In this document: positions 1 to 7,210 of the stretch, one piece after another
Layout of the letters: each line of letters begins with the position of its first letter
Position numbering within the stretch: position 1 is the stretch's first letter
NCBI RefSeq assembly: GCF_030273445.1
Contig: NZ_CP120678.1
Span: 476,401 to 540,400, forward strand
Length of the DNA: 64,000 nt
Source of the DNA: Selenobaculum gibii
GTDB taxonomy: Bacteria; Bacillota; Negativicutes; ICN-92133
Reading direction: 5' to 3'
The notes under the pieces: model-generated
Seen by the model: only the letters and a program-made list of their open reading frames with translations
What the model was told of the DNA's origin: nothing
The model's database searches: none
Translations under genes and position numbers: made by a program

Positions 1-206
1 CCTGCTCCGGCGATTGCGGCAAAATGATGCCCAAAGGTTACCCATTTGTTTGTAGGAACATAATCGTGCCCATCTTCGTGGATGATTGCAGGGGTTGGTC
101 GATTTGGATCTAATGCTAAAACTTTTGCGGCTATAAAGGCACCATAAAACCGATAACAAATTACAAGAATTAATGCTGAAATAATAACCATGTAAAGTCC
201 GTTCAT
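1..206 (-). CDS. cstA: Carbon starvation protein CstA (N-terminal part; runs off the window)
   Basis: Only the first 68 codons are inside the window; the gene continues beyond base 1. The minus-strand reading starts with a hydrophobic helix and then shows CstA-family signatures: YRFYG, VLALDPNRPTPA, DGHDYVPT and GHHFAAIAGAG, in the same order as the N-terminus of E. coli CstA. CstA proteins are many-helix inner-membrane transporters for peptides or pyruvate, induced on carbon starvation. The ATG at 206 is preceded by GGGGGAATCTTT, a good ribosome site. It is divergent from the V4R/diguanylate cyclase pair. Identity is seen directly in the motifs; the substrate cannot be decided from this fragment. 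Confidence 0.93.
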   Translation of the reverse strand, partial: MNGLYMVIISALILVICYRFYGAFIAAKVLALDPNRPTPAIIHEDGHDYVPTNKWVTFGHHFAAIAGA

Positions 207-591
207 AAAGATTCCCCCAATGTGAATTTTATAAGAGCGTAAATAAATTTATAAAAACCCAAAACATTTTGAATTTTTGAAATTTTCATTATAGAAATAG
301 TTGATTAAAACATAGTGACAAACAATTCATATGTTTTGGATAATTTTTCATGTTAAGTATAGCAGAAAAAATTTTCTTTCTCAATGAATTTGCAGTTAAA
401 ACTTATAAAAATAACGCAAGCTAGAGAATTAAATAAATAATAACAATTTCTGAATAAATATAATTATAAAAATGTATTTATTTAAGTTGTTTTGTATAGA
501 TATGTAAAATGTTTTGATGTAGAATAGAATTTATTAATATTTTACTAATAAATCTTAAAACCTAATATTTAAAAAGAGATTGGTGATAAAA
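207..591. other. Intergenic region between divergent cstA and V4R gene
   Basis: About 385 very AT-rich bases that separate two divergent genes and so must hold both promoters. I see no convincing -35/-10 pair with normal spacing, no terminator and no recognisable RNA element here. Confidence 0.5.
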
Positions 592-1131
592 ATGATAAAA
601 TTTTTACAAGATGGTAATGGAAAATTTTCTTGGAATAGCATTAGTAATATTTCAAAGAGGAGAAACAATCTTGGTGATGAGATGCCAGTATTTATGTATA
701 GATTATTTCAATATACGCTGCGTGACGAATTGATAGCACGATTTGGTAAAGAAGTTACAATTGATATTTTTCGCAAATCTGGTGAACGTGCTGGTTGTGA
801 ATTTGCCCAAAATATATTGGATTTGGCACTTCCATTTAATGAGTTTTTTGCGCAATTGCAAGAGGTTTTGCAAGAAAAGAAAATTGGTATTTTACGAATC
901 GAAAAATTTGATTCTTCAACAGGGCATATAGTTTTAACGATAAGTGAAGATTTAGATTGTTCTGGATTACCGGTTGTAGGTGAAACGGTTTGTAATTATG
1001 ACGAGGGATTGTTAGCTGGAATATTAAAAAGCTATACAAAAAAATCTTATCAGGTCGTGGAAGTAGATTGTTGGTCAACAGGTTCTAGGGTATGTAGATT
1101 TGAAGGGTTTTTAATAAATGAGAAAGAGTAA
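592..1131 (+). CDS. V4R-domain sensor protein with conserved zinc-site pattern
   Basis: A 179-residue soluble protein whose second half matches the V4R (4-vinyl reductase) small-molecule-binding fold used by aromatic sensors such as DmpR, XylR and MopR. Residues C134, E157, C160 and C168 reproduce the spacing C-x22-E-x2-C-x7-C that I recall for the structural zinc site of MopR/PoxR. I chose the ATG at 592 because GGTGAT lies just upstream of it; an upstream TTG at 580 would put the ribosome site inside the gene. Its stop codon overlaps the ATG of the following diguanylate cyclase (TAATG), so the two are translationally coupled. That suggests the V4R protein is the ligand-sensing partner of the cyclase. 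The ligand is unknown. Confidence 0.8.
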   Translation: MIKFLQDGNGKFSWNSISNISKRRNNLGDEMPVFMYRLFQYTLRDELIARFGKEVTIDIFRKSGERAGCEFAQNILDLALPFNEFFAQLQEVLQEKKIGILRIEKFDSSTGHIVLTISEDLDCSGLPVVGETVCNYDEGLLAGILKSYTKKSYQVVEVDCWSTGSRVCRFEGFLINEKE

Positions 1132-2357
1132 TGAGGAAAATGAGCAGTTCGCGTGATATTCAAAGTTTAACTGAACAATTAAAAAATATCATATTAAATA
1201 AACCATTATTAACAATAGAAAAGGTTAAATCACCTAAACTTGACAGAATACAAGAGATGGTTACTTACTTAGGACAGTGTTTGAGTGAATCAAATGAATT
1301 TTTGCAACAATTATCTATAGGAAATTTAGAGGCAAAGGTGCCAAATCGGTATAATTTTTTAGCAAGTGGATTAAAAGAAATTCATGCAGGATTAAGACAC
1401 TTAAGCTGGCAAGCTACCCAAGTAGCAAAAGGTGATTATAAACAGCGTGTGAAATTTCTGGGTGATTTTTCTACAGCTTTTAATTCTATGATAGAGCAAT
1501 TGGAGGAACGAGAAAAAAGATTGAAAGATAAAACTGTAGCTTTAGAGCAGTCAAGAAATCTTTTAATATCAATTATCAATGGGATTGAAGAGTGGATTGT
1601 TGTTATTGATAAAGTGGAGAAGAAAGTAATCTATTCTAATCAAGCTGTACGATGTTTAGGTTGTGATGTTAAAAATAATCGAAATTTTTGTGGATACACT
1701 TGTGGAGTCATTGAAAAATTAATTGACAAAATGTCCAAAGATGAAAATGATGTAATCGAATTGGAATGTGAATATAATGCAAAATTTGTGGAAGCAAAAG
1801 CATATCCTATTGAGTGGAATGAAGTTGCTGCTTGTGCATACTTAATTAGGGATATTACAAATCGCAAACGAGAGCAGGAAGAAATGGAAAATGCCGTTTT
1901 TAAAGATGAATTGACGGGCGTTTATAATCGTAGATACTGCATGAAATTATTAAGTGAATTACAACAAGGACACAAAGGGTTTTCAGTTTGTTTTATAGAT
2001 TTAGATGGACTTAAATATGTTAATGATAATTTTGGACATCATACTGGTGATCGATATATAAAGTTTGTTGCAAAAGAATTTTTTGAGCATACGCGAGATT
2101 CTGACCGATTATGCAGAATTGGTGGGGATGAATTTATCGTACTTTTCCCTAATTGCACACCAAAAAAAATTCGAGGGAAATTAGCTGAATTGTATGAAAA
2201 AATTTCACATAAAGATACAGAGTATCCTATGTCAATTAGTTATGGTCTTATTTATATTTGTAAAGATAATCAATTGTTGCCGCAAGAAATTTTGGCAAAG
2301 GCGGATAAAAAAATGTATCATTGGAAGAACCGAAAGAAAAATAGGAAAATGATATAA
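1131..2357 (+). CDS. Diguanylate cyclase with HAMP-like, PAS and GGDEF domains
   Basis: A 408-residue protein with no membrane segment. A HAMP-like helical region covers about 60-130, a PAS domain about 140-245, and a C-terminal GGDEF domain about 255-405. The active-site GGDEF motif is intact at 331-335 and an RxxD product-inhibition site (RDSD, 322-325) lies five residues upstream, so the enzyme should make cyclic di-GMP from two GTP and be feedback inhibited. The PAS region is cysteine-rich (C175, C178, C187, C191), which could hold a cofactor or metal; that is inference. The start codon overlaps the stop of the V4R gene, suggesting a two-protein signalling unit. It is the only cyclase with an intact active site in this window. 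Confidence 0.92.
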   Translation: MRKMSSSRDIQSLTEQLKNIILNKPLLTIEKVKSPKLDRIQEMVTYLGQCLSESNEFLQQLSIGNLEAKVPNRYNFLASGLKEIHAGLRHLSWQATQVAKGDYKQRVKFLGDFSTAFNSMIEQLEEREKRLKDKTVALEQSRNLLISIINGIEEWIVVIDKVEKKVIYSNQAVRCLGCDVKNNRNFCGYTCGVIEKLIDKMSKDENDVIELECEYNAKFVEAKAYPIEWNEVAACAYLIRDITNRKREQEEMENAVFKDELTGVYNRRYCMKLLSELQQGHKGFSVCFIDLDGLKYVNDNFGHHTGDRYIKFVAKEFFEHTRDSDRLCRIGGDEFIVLFPNCTPKKIRGKLAELYEKISHKDTEYPMSISYGLIYICKDNQLLPQEILAKADKKMYHWKNRKKNRKMI

Positions 2358-2514
2358 AAAAAGTATATGTTCATTCATGAAGGTTTTTTATTTTGATTTC
2401 ATTGATAAAAATCTAAATTATTAAATGATAGATATACTAAAAATTTGTACTTATAGTCTTCTAGTAATTTACGGATTTATGAGGACATAACTAGTAATTG
2501 ATAAATGAATAGGC

Positions 2515-2520
2515 TATAAT
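2515..2520 (+). promoter_or_regulatory. -10 box upstream of the folate riboswitch
   Basis: A perfect TATAAT sits about 15 bases before the first paired base of the THF aptamer, so transcription would start almost at the riboswitch. A matching -35 at 17-base spacing is weak. Confidence 0.45.
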
Positions 2521-2534
2521 ATTATACTGAAGGA

Positions 2535-2640
2535 ATAGCAGAGTAAACATTTGTGCGTTAAGTGTCAGATGAACGGGGAGTTGTCACTGAACGAAAAACT
2601 TAAGTTAAGTTTGCGGTACAAATGTTGCATCCCGCTGCTG
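2535..2640 (+). promoter_or_regulatory. Tetrahydrofolate (THF) riboswitch, folT type
   Basis: The stretch carries the conserved THF-riboswitch blocks in order: GCGTTAAGTG (2555-2564), GGGGAGTTGTCACTGAACGA (2575-2594) and TTGCATCCCGCTGCT (2624-2638). P1 can form between AGCAG (2537-2541) and CTGCT (2634-2638), and P2 between ACATTTGT (2547-2554) and ACAAATGT (2618-2625), both perfect. It precedes a gene for a FolT-like folate transporter, the classic regulon of this RNA. No terminator follows, so control is probably at translation; a small hairpin around TGTTGAT/ATCAACA (2675-2695) lies just before the ribosome site. Confidence 0.9.
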
Positions 2641-2721
2641 CATAGAAAGGAACTCCTCTATATGTAGCAACGATGTGTTGATGAATTTATCAACATAAAT
2701 TTCATATGGAGGTGTATTTTT

Positions 2722-3237
2722 TTGCAAAAAAACAAAAAGACAGAGGTTATTGTTTTTGCTGGCGTCTTTATCGCTTTGACGATTATTTTTACTCATGTTT
2801 TTGCTATTCAAACTATTTTTATGCGGGTGAGCTTTGGATTTTTACCGATTGCTTTATTTGCAATGAAGTTTGGTCGTTGGCAGGGAGCTGTTATGGCTGC
2901 TATTGCTGATGTATTGGGGGGCGTGATTTTCTTCCCAGGATTATTCTTCCCTGGATTTACAGTGAGTGCATTTTGCACAGGATGGATTTTTGGACATTTT
3001 TTTTATGAGAAAAAAATCTCTTTCAGCCATATTCTTATTACGGTTACATTGATTACTTTATTCGTTGATTTAGGGCTGAATACAGTTTGGCTTGCTTTGT
3101 TATACAATAAAGCTGCTGCTACTTTTTTTGTTAGTCGCCTGCTTAAAGCAATCGTGTTCTTACCAATAGAGGCTTGTTTAATTCATATCATGTATAAGCA
3201 GGTTGGACACTTTACTTTATTTCAGAGGCAAGTTTGA
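2722..3237 (+). CDS. folT: Folate-family ECF transporter S component (FolT-like)
   Basis: A 171-residue integral membrane protein with about six hydrophobic helices, typical in size and layout of ECF S components. Features such as GFLPIALFAMKFGRWQGA and the ADVLGG segment resemble folate-family S components. It should bind folate in the membrane and use a shared ECF energising module (two ATPases and EcfT), none of which is encoded nearby. Translation starts at TTG 2722, seven bases after GGAGGTG (2708-2714). The THF riboswitch directly upstream is strong independent evidence for folate as substrate. Confidence 0.88.
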   Translation: MQKNKKTEVIVFAGVFIALTIIFTHVFAIQTIFMRVSFGFLPIALFAMKFGRWQGAVMAAIADVLGGVIFFPGLFFPGFTVSAFCTGWIFGHFFYEKKISFSHILITVTLITLFVDLGLNTVWLALLYNKAAATFFVSRLLKAIVFLPIEACLIHIMYKQVGHFTLFQRQV

Positions 3238-3322
3238 ATACTGGTTTGTCAATAGGATAAAACTATGGTAATATCAATAACGATAACGAAAAACCTATAG
3301 ATGAATGGAGAATGAAAAGTTT

Positions 3323-3664
3323 ATGAGTGATTTCCCAAATTGTCCAAAATGTAATTCTGAATTTACGTATGAAGATAGAGGACTTTTTATTTGTCCCGAA
3401 TGTGCACATGAATGGAATGACATGGATACTTCTGCGGAAAATGATGAAAATGTAATAAAAGATGCGAATGGAAATGTTCTGCAGGATGGTGACACAGTAA
3501 CAGTAATTAAAGATTTAAAAGTAAAAGGTACTTCCTCTGTTGTGAAGATGGGGACAAAAGTAAAATCAATTCGTTTAGTATTTGAAGGTGACCACAATAT
3601 TGATTGCAAAATTGATGGAATTGGTGCAATGAAATTGAAATCTGAGTTTGTGAAAAAGATTTAA
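3323..3664 (+). CDS. yjdM: YjdM/PhnA-like zinc-ribbon protein
   Basis: The 113-residue product closely follows E. coli YjdM (old name PhnA): an N-terminal zinc ribbon (CPKC...CPEC) and then a beta-rich KOW-like domain with [31 protein letters not shown] and a KLKSEFVKK tail. Family length is about 111-114. The ATG at 3323 is preferred to the in-frame ATG at 3305 because only the later one has a purine-rich site (GGAG at 3307-3310) upstream and gives the usual MS-start before the first CxxC. Despite the old name, a role in alkylphosphonate use is unproven. It stands alone after folT. Confidence 0.93.
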   Translation: MSDFPNCPKCNSEFTYEDRGLFICPECAHEWNDMDTSAENDENVIKDANGNVLQDGDTVTVIKDLKVKGTSSVVKMGTKVKSIRLVFEGDHNIDCKIDGIGAMKLKSEFVKKI

Positions 3665-3672
3665 ATATATAT

Positions 3673-3702
3673 TTGACATAAACTTTGTAAGTATGATATA
3701 TT
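3673..3702 (+). promoter_or_regulatory. Promoter for the Mn riboswitch-CaCA exchanger transcript
   Basis: TTGACA (3673-3678) and TATATT (3697-3702) are spaced by 18 bases, placing the start of transcription near 3709, just upstream of the riboswitch. Confidence 0.65.
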
Positions 3703-3721
3703 GCGTCATAGAACATATTAA

Positions 3722-3850
3722 TTCCTGTGAGGGAGTAGTTTGCAGCAAGAGCTGTGGTAATGCCAACATCATGATGAAAATCTGGTATTATCTTAAAAAA
3801 CGAGACTCATGGACAATGACTATTTTAGTCAGCGTCTATGAGTCTTTTAT
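3722..3850 (+). promoter_or_regulatory. yybP-ykoY family Mn2+ riboswitch with terminator
   Basis: The RNA has the two hallmark loop sequences of the manganese riboswitch: GGGAGTAG (3731-3738) and CGAGAC (3801-3806). The flanking bases CTGTGAG (3725-3731) and CTCATGG (3806-3812) can pair as P1, and GCAGC/GCTGT forms an inner hairpin. The 3' P1 strand is also the 5' arm of a strong terminator, AGACTCATGGAC (3803-3814) with GTCTATGAGTCT (3834-3845) and a T tract. P1 and terminator therefore exclude each other, so ligand binding should prevent termination, as known for this class. The next gene is a cation exchanger. Confidence 0.78.
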
Positions 3851-3867
3851 TTTGAAGGGAAGAAATT

Positions 3868-4815
3868 ATGATTTATTTATTTTATTTAATTGTAGCAGCA
3901 GGAGTGGTTTATTTATCGCAAAAAGCTTCAGAGTATGTGGATTTAATTGATAAGACAACGAAACTTTCGGGGGCTTTTATTGGCGGGATTATGTTATCGG
4001 CAGTTACTTCATTGCCAGAACTTTTTACAAGTGTTTCAGCTACCCTTTTCTTGAATAAGCCTGGATTATGTATGGGAAATATTTTAGGCAGCAATTTATT
4101 TAATTTGGCTGTTTTAGGTAGCCTAATTTTGATTTTTTTAAAATCTTTTTGCAAAGCGAGGATTTCATCAGGCCATTTAGCTGTTACATTTTCAACGACA
4201 TTGATTTATATAGCGATAATGTTGAACATGAATCATATATTAAATTTTGAAATCATGACAGTTAGTATTACTTCCTTTATTATATTGGCATTATATTTAT
4301 TTACATTAAAAAATTTATCGGCAGAAAATGGTGGTAGTGAAGAACAACAACAATTAACTGTTACAGATCTAACGCTAAAACAAATTGTAACAAGATTTAT
4401 TCTTGTAAGTATAGGGATTATTGTCCTAAGTATTATTATTACCTACATTACGGATGATATTGCAGAGCGTCTTAATTTAGGTGAAGGATTAGCCGGAGCC
4501 ATCTTTTTAGGAGTAGCAACATCTCTTCCGGAAGTGTCATCCACAATTGCTTTATTTAGAATGAGAAGTTATGACATTGCGATTGGTAATATTATAGGCA
4601 GCAACATTTTTAATTTCTTGGTATTATGCATTGCTGATATACTATATATTGGACAAGGAATCTATGATTTTTCTGATCCAAAAACTTTAAGTCTACTTGT
4701 CTATGGTGCTGTAGCTACACCATTATTTATGATTTTATTAAAAGCTAGAAATAAAACAACACAAGTTCTTTGCCCGTTTGCTATGGTGGTTTGTTATATA
4801 GCATTTTTATTGTAA
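3868..4815 (+). CDS. CaCA-family cation exchanger (Na+/Ca2+ exchanger domains); possible Mn2+ exporter
   Basis: A 315-residue membrane protein of about ten helices built from two inverted halves. Each half carries the CaCA alpha-repeat: AVTSLPELFTS...GNILGSNLFN (about 45-79) and GVATSLPEVSS...GNIIGSNIFN (about 210-245), containing the acidic ion-binding residues. Family members exchange Ca2+ or other divalent cations for Na+, H+ or K+. AAGGGA lies upstream of the ATG. The Mn2+ riboswitch in front suggests the physiological substrate is manganese, to be expelled in excess; the family is certain, that substrate is inference. Confidence 0.9.
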   Translation: MIYLFYLIVAAGVVYLSQKASEYVDLIDKTTKLSGAFIGGIMLSAVTSLPELFTSVSATLFLNKPGLCMGNILGSNLFNLAVLGSLILIFLKSFCKARISSGHLAVTFSTTLIYIAIMLNMNHILNFEIMTVSITSFIILALYLFTLKNLSAENGGSEEQQQLTVTDLTLKQIVTRFILVSIGIIVLSIIITYITDDIAERLNLGEGLAGAIFLGVATSLPEVSSTIALFRMRSYDIAIGNIIGSNIFNFLVLCIADILYIGQGIYDFSDPKTLSLLVYGAVATPLFMILLKARNKTTQVLCPFAMVVCYIAFLL

Positions 4816-5019
4816 TTGAATGAACCCCGTAATTTTTGCATAGATCATTCCATAAATAAATTTGATGATTAAGAAACTAAAAAATAATTGTTCTCGTTTC
4901 TCTAAAGAAAAGGATAGGAATTTAGACCTATTTTTAGTATAATGAAATTAGTAAGAATGAGGAATAAAGTTTAGTTTTAAATTAACTTCTATTGAGCGCA
5001 ATAGAATGGGGTGACCAGA

Positions 5020-5871
5020 ATGAAAACGAGTAGTGAACGGATAAAAAAAGATATTGGAATAGCTTTTTTGCTTGAATTTTTGATAGGAATAAATTGTTGG
5101 TTTTCTGAAGTGTATGTATATGAAGAAATTGCTTATGGGTTGAGTGTGTTGCTTTGCGTTCCGCTGTTTTTTGTTTTAAAACGAATTGTTTTTTTGAGCA
5201 CATTATCTGATAAAAAAGTCATAGATACTGTAATGGCTGAAAAAGAAGATACTCTTGCAGAGCTACCACTACAGCTGGAAAATGAAAATGTTGATTTATT
5301 TTTAGATAAAGTAGTAGAGCATTCAGGGCAATATCAAGAAAAAAGTGAAATTGATGAATGGTTTAAGCTCCATATTAAAAAGGTAAAAGAGAATGAAAAA
5401 GAAAATATGGATGAATTTTATGTAGGTAGCAATCGAGAAACTGTAACTGAATTTGAAAAAGAAGTTGGAGAAACTGTAGAGAATGTGTGTGGGGAAGAAA
5501 TTGAAATACTCTTTAATCAGCACTTATCCAATAGTGAAGCGAACCCAGAGAAAATGGATGACTTATATATAGGGGCTAAACAAGAAGTAGAGGTACAGTC
5601 TGAGCAATTAGTTGCAGAACCAGTACAGAATGTATGTAGAGAAGAAGTTGAAGTATTATTTAGTGAGCTTTTGACTAGATTAGATATAGAGCCAGAGAAT
5701 ATGAATGAATGCTTGGCAGATAATAAGCTTGAAGGAATGAGGAGCGAAGAGGTTGCTGTTCATTCGGTAGAGAATATATATGGAGAAGAAATTGAAGTAT
5801 TGTTTGAAAAGCATGTTCAAACAGAAAAGTTGAACCCAAAGTGCTATGAACAGTATGCGTATTGTGTATGA
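5020..5871 (+). CDS. Unrecognised membrane-anchored acidic protein with three tandem 49-residue repeats
   Basis: I do not recognise this 283-residue protein. Two hydrophobic helices (about 12-28 and 37-60) anchor the N-terminus; the rest is soluble, highly acidic and charged. Residues 128-176, 177-225 and 226-273 are three tandem repeats of 49, 49 and 48 residues. Each opens with E-N/K-M-(D/N)-(E/D), has a centre (V/I)xN(V/I)(C/Y)xEE(I/V)E(I/V)LF and ends in a proline. A weaker half-copy may precede at 85-100. The start is ATG 5020, after GGGGTG (5008-5013); an upstream in-frame GTG at 5011 overlaps that site. The repeats are diverged at DNA level, so the duplication is old. A scaffold or binding role is possible but unproven. 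Confidence 0.8.
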   Translation: MKTSSERIKKDIGIAFLLEFLIGINCWFSEVYVYEEIAYGLSVLLCVPLFFVLKRIVFLSTLSDKKVIDTVMAEKEDTLAELPLQLENENVDLFLDKVVEHSGQYQEKSEIDEWFKLHIKKVKENEKENMDEFYVGSNRETVTEFEKEVGETVENVCGEEIEILFNQHLSNSEANPEKMDDLYIGAKQEVEVQSEQLVAEPVQNVCREEVEVLFSELLTRLDIEPENMNECLADNKLEGMRSEEVAVHSVENIYGEEIEVLFEKHVQTEKLNPKCYEQYAYCV

Positions 5872-5880
5872 TGGATAAGT

Positions 5881-5922
5881 AGGCAAGAATTTATGAGAAA
5901 TAATTATCATAAATTTTTGCCT
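5881..5922 (+). terminator. Inverted repeat / terminator after the repeat protein
   Basis: AGGCAAGAATTTATGA pairs with TCATAAATTTTTGCCT, a 16-bp stem with one wobble and an AT loop. There is no long T tract, so termination strength is uncertain. Confidence 0.5.
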
Positions 5923-6070
5923 ATTGTTATGTAGTGAAAGAAACATTCGGTGACTGAGAGTCAAAGAATTTAGTTCTATTTTTACAGATTATTTATATTG
6001 TATTGAATTATCTAATATTCTTTTATAAAATAAGATAAAAGTATGGATAAGTTAAAGTGAGGAGAGAGCA

Positions 6071-6307
6071 GTGCAGAAGAAAGGGTTAATCTTATTTTCG
6101 ATAATTGCTGTAATCGTTGGTCTAGTAGCAATTTCAGATGAAAGTTCTAGTCAAGGGCGTTCTGAAAAAACACTAAGTTATGATTATGACAATAATGATG
6201 AATATTATGAAAATGACTTTATTAATCCAGATAGCTCGAAAAAGGAAGAAGAAGAAAATGAGGATTCAGATAATGAAAAAGAAAATATGGCAGGGATGAT
6301 TTTGTAA
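6071..6307 (+). CDS. Small acidic membrane-anchored or secreted protein, unknown function
   Basis: A 78-residue product that starts at GTG 6071 after GGAGAG. One hydrophobic segment (about 5-22) acts as anchor or signal. The remainder is hydrophilic with Tyr/Asp/Asn and then Glu/Lys-rich low complexity. Its tail NEKENM is encoded by 19 bases (6272-6290) identical to a stretch at 5392-5410 in the preceding repeat-protein gene, which hints at common ancestry or a local duplication. A strong terminator follows. Function unknown. Confidence 0.6.
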   Translation: MQKKGLILFSIIAVIVGLVAISDESSSQGRSEKTLSYDYDNNDEYYENDFINPDSSKKEEEENEDSDNEKENMAGMIL

Positions 6308-6332
6308 GTTTAAAAATAGAAGAAGAATAATA

Positions 6333-6362
6333 AAAACCAGTAGAATATTCTACTGGTTTTTA
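6333..6362 (+). terminator. Intrinsic terminator (bidirectional)
   Basis: A perfect palindrome AAAACCAGTAGAAT/ATTCTACTGGTTTT followed by T-rich sequence, directly after the small acidic protein gene. Confidence 0.85.
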
Positions 6363-6469
6363 TTATATGAAAGTTGCTGTATTTTTGTGAATGAATTATA
6401 CTTATAAGGTAGAAAAATGTAAATTGCTAAAAAACAATATGGCGTTTAGCTTCGATAAAGGGGGATCGT

Positions 6470-7168
6470 ATGAAAGTTATAGGGCTTATTGGCGGTATGA
6501 GTTGGGAGAGTACATCAATGTATTATCAAATCATCAATCGCACAATAAAAGAAAACCTAGGAGGATTGCATTCGGCGAAATGTATTCTTTATAGTGTAGA
6601 TTTTGCTGAAATTGAAGCCTGCCAATCTAGCGGAGATTGGGAAAAATGTGCAGCGATTTTATCGGGTGCAGCGCGGAGCTTAGAACGAGCTGGAGCGGAT
6701 TGTATCGTAATTTGTACAAATACAATGCATAAGATAGCAAAACAAGTAGAAATGGCTGTAAAAATTCCTTTGTTACATATTGCGACATTAACCGCAAAGG
6801 TTTTACTTACTGAAAATATTTGCAAGGTTGCGTTGCTGGGGACAAAATATACAATGGAACAGAATTTTTATAAAGATAAATTAATTGAAAAAAATATACA
6901 AGTTTTGATTCCAAATGACATAGATCGAGAATTAGTTCATCGAGTGATTTATGATGAATTATGTTTAGGAAGTATATCGGAAATATCAAGACGAAAAATC
7001 CTGAAGATTATTGACAAATTAGCAGCCGCTGGCGCGGAAGGTGTCATTTTAGGGTGTACGGAAATTGGTTTGCTTGTCAAACAAAAGGATACAAGTATAA
7101 AATTATTTGATACAACGCAGATTCATGCGCGAAATGCAGCGCTTTATGCGATTGACATGCAAAAATAA
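6470..7168 (+). CDS. Aspartate/glutamate racemase family protein
   Basis: A 232-residue cytoplasmic enzyme of the PLP-independent Asp/Glu racemase family. The N-terminal IGGMSWEST is typical of YgeA/RacX-type aspartate racemases. Both catalytic cysteines are present, C82 in CTNTMH and C196 in GCTEI, so two-base racemisation should be possible. It would produce D-amino acids for wall or signalling use, or interconvert imported ones. It starts at ATG 6470 after GGGGGATCGT, and the ABC transporter genes follow after 42 bases, so it probably shares a transcript with them. The exact substrate cannot be told from sequence. Confidence 0.9.
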   Translation: MKVIGLIGGMSWESTSMYYQIINRTIKENLGGLHSAKCILYSVDFAEIEACQSSGDWEKCAAILSGAARSLERAGADCIVICTNTMHKIAKQVEMAVKIPLLHIATLTAKVLLTENICKVALLGTKYTMEQNFYKDKLIEKNIQVLIPNDIDRELVHRVIYDELCLGSISEISRRKILKIIDKLAAAGAEGVILGCTEIGLLVKQKDTSIKLFDTTQIHARNAALYAIDMQK

Positions 7169-7210
7169 TATTTTGCTACGGTAAAGATTTTAAATTTGGA
7201 GGGAATCGAA

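Noticed and set aside
580-591. TTG start for the V4R gene at 580
   Set aside because: It would place the only ribosome site (GGTGAT) inside the coding region; ATG 592 fits better.
2605-2811. Minus-strand frame of 68 codons over the THF riboswitch
   Set aside because: It lies antisense to a well-matched riboswitch and the folT start, with no ribosome site.
3693-3950. Plus-strand frame of 85 codons before the exchanger
   Set aside because: It runs through the Mn riboswitch and terminator and into the exchanger gene in another frame; the RNA structure explains the conservation.
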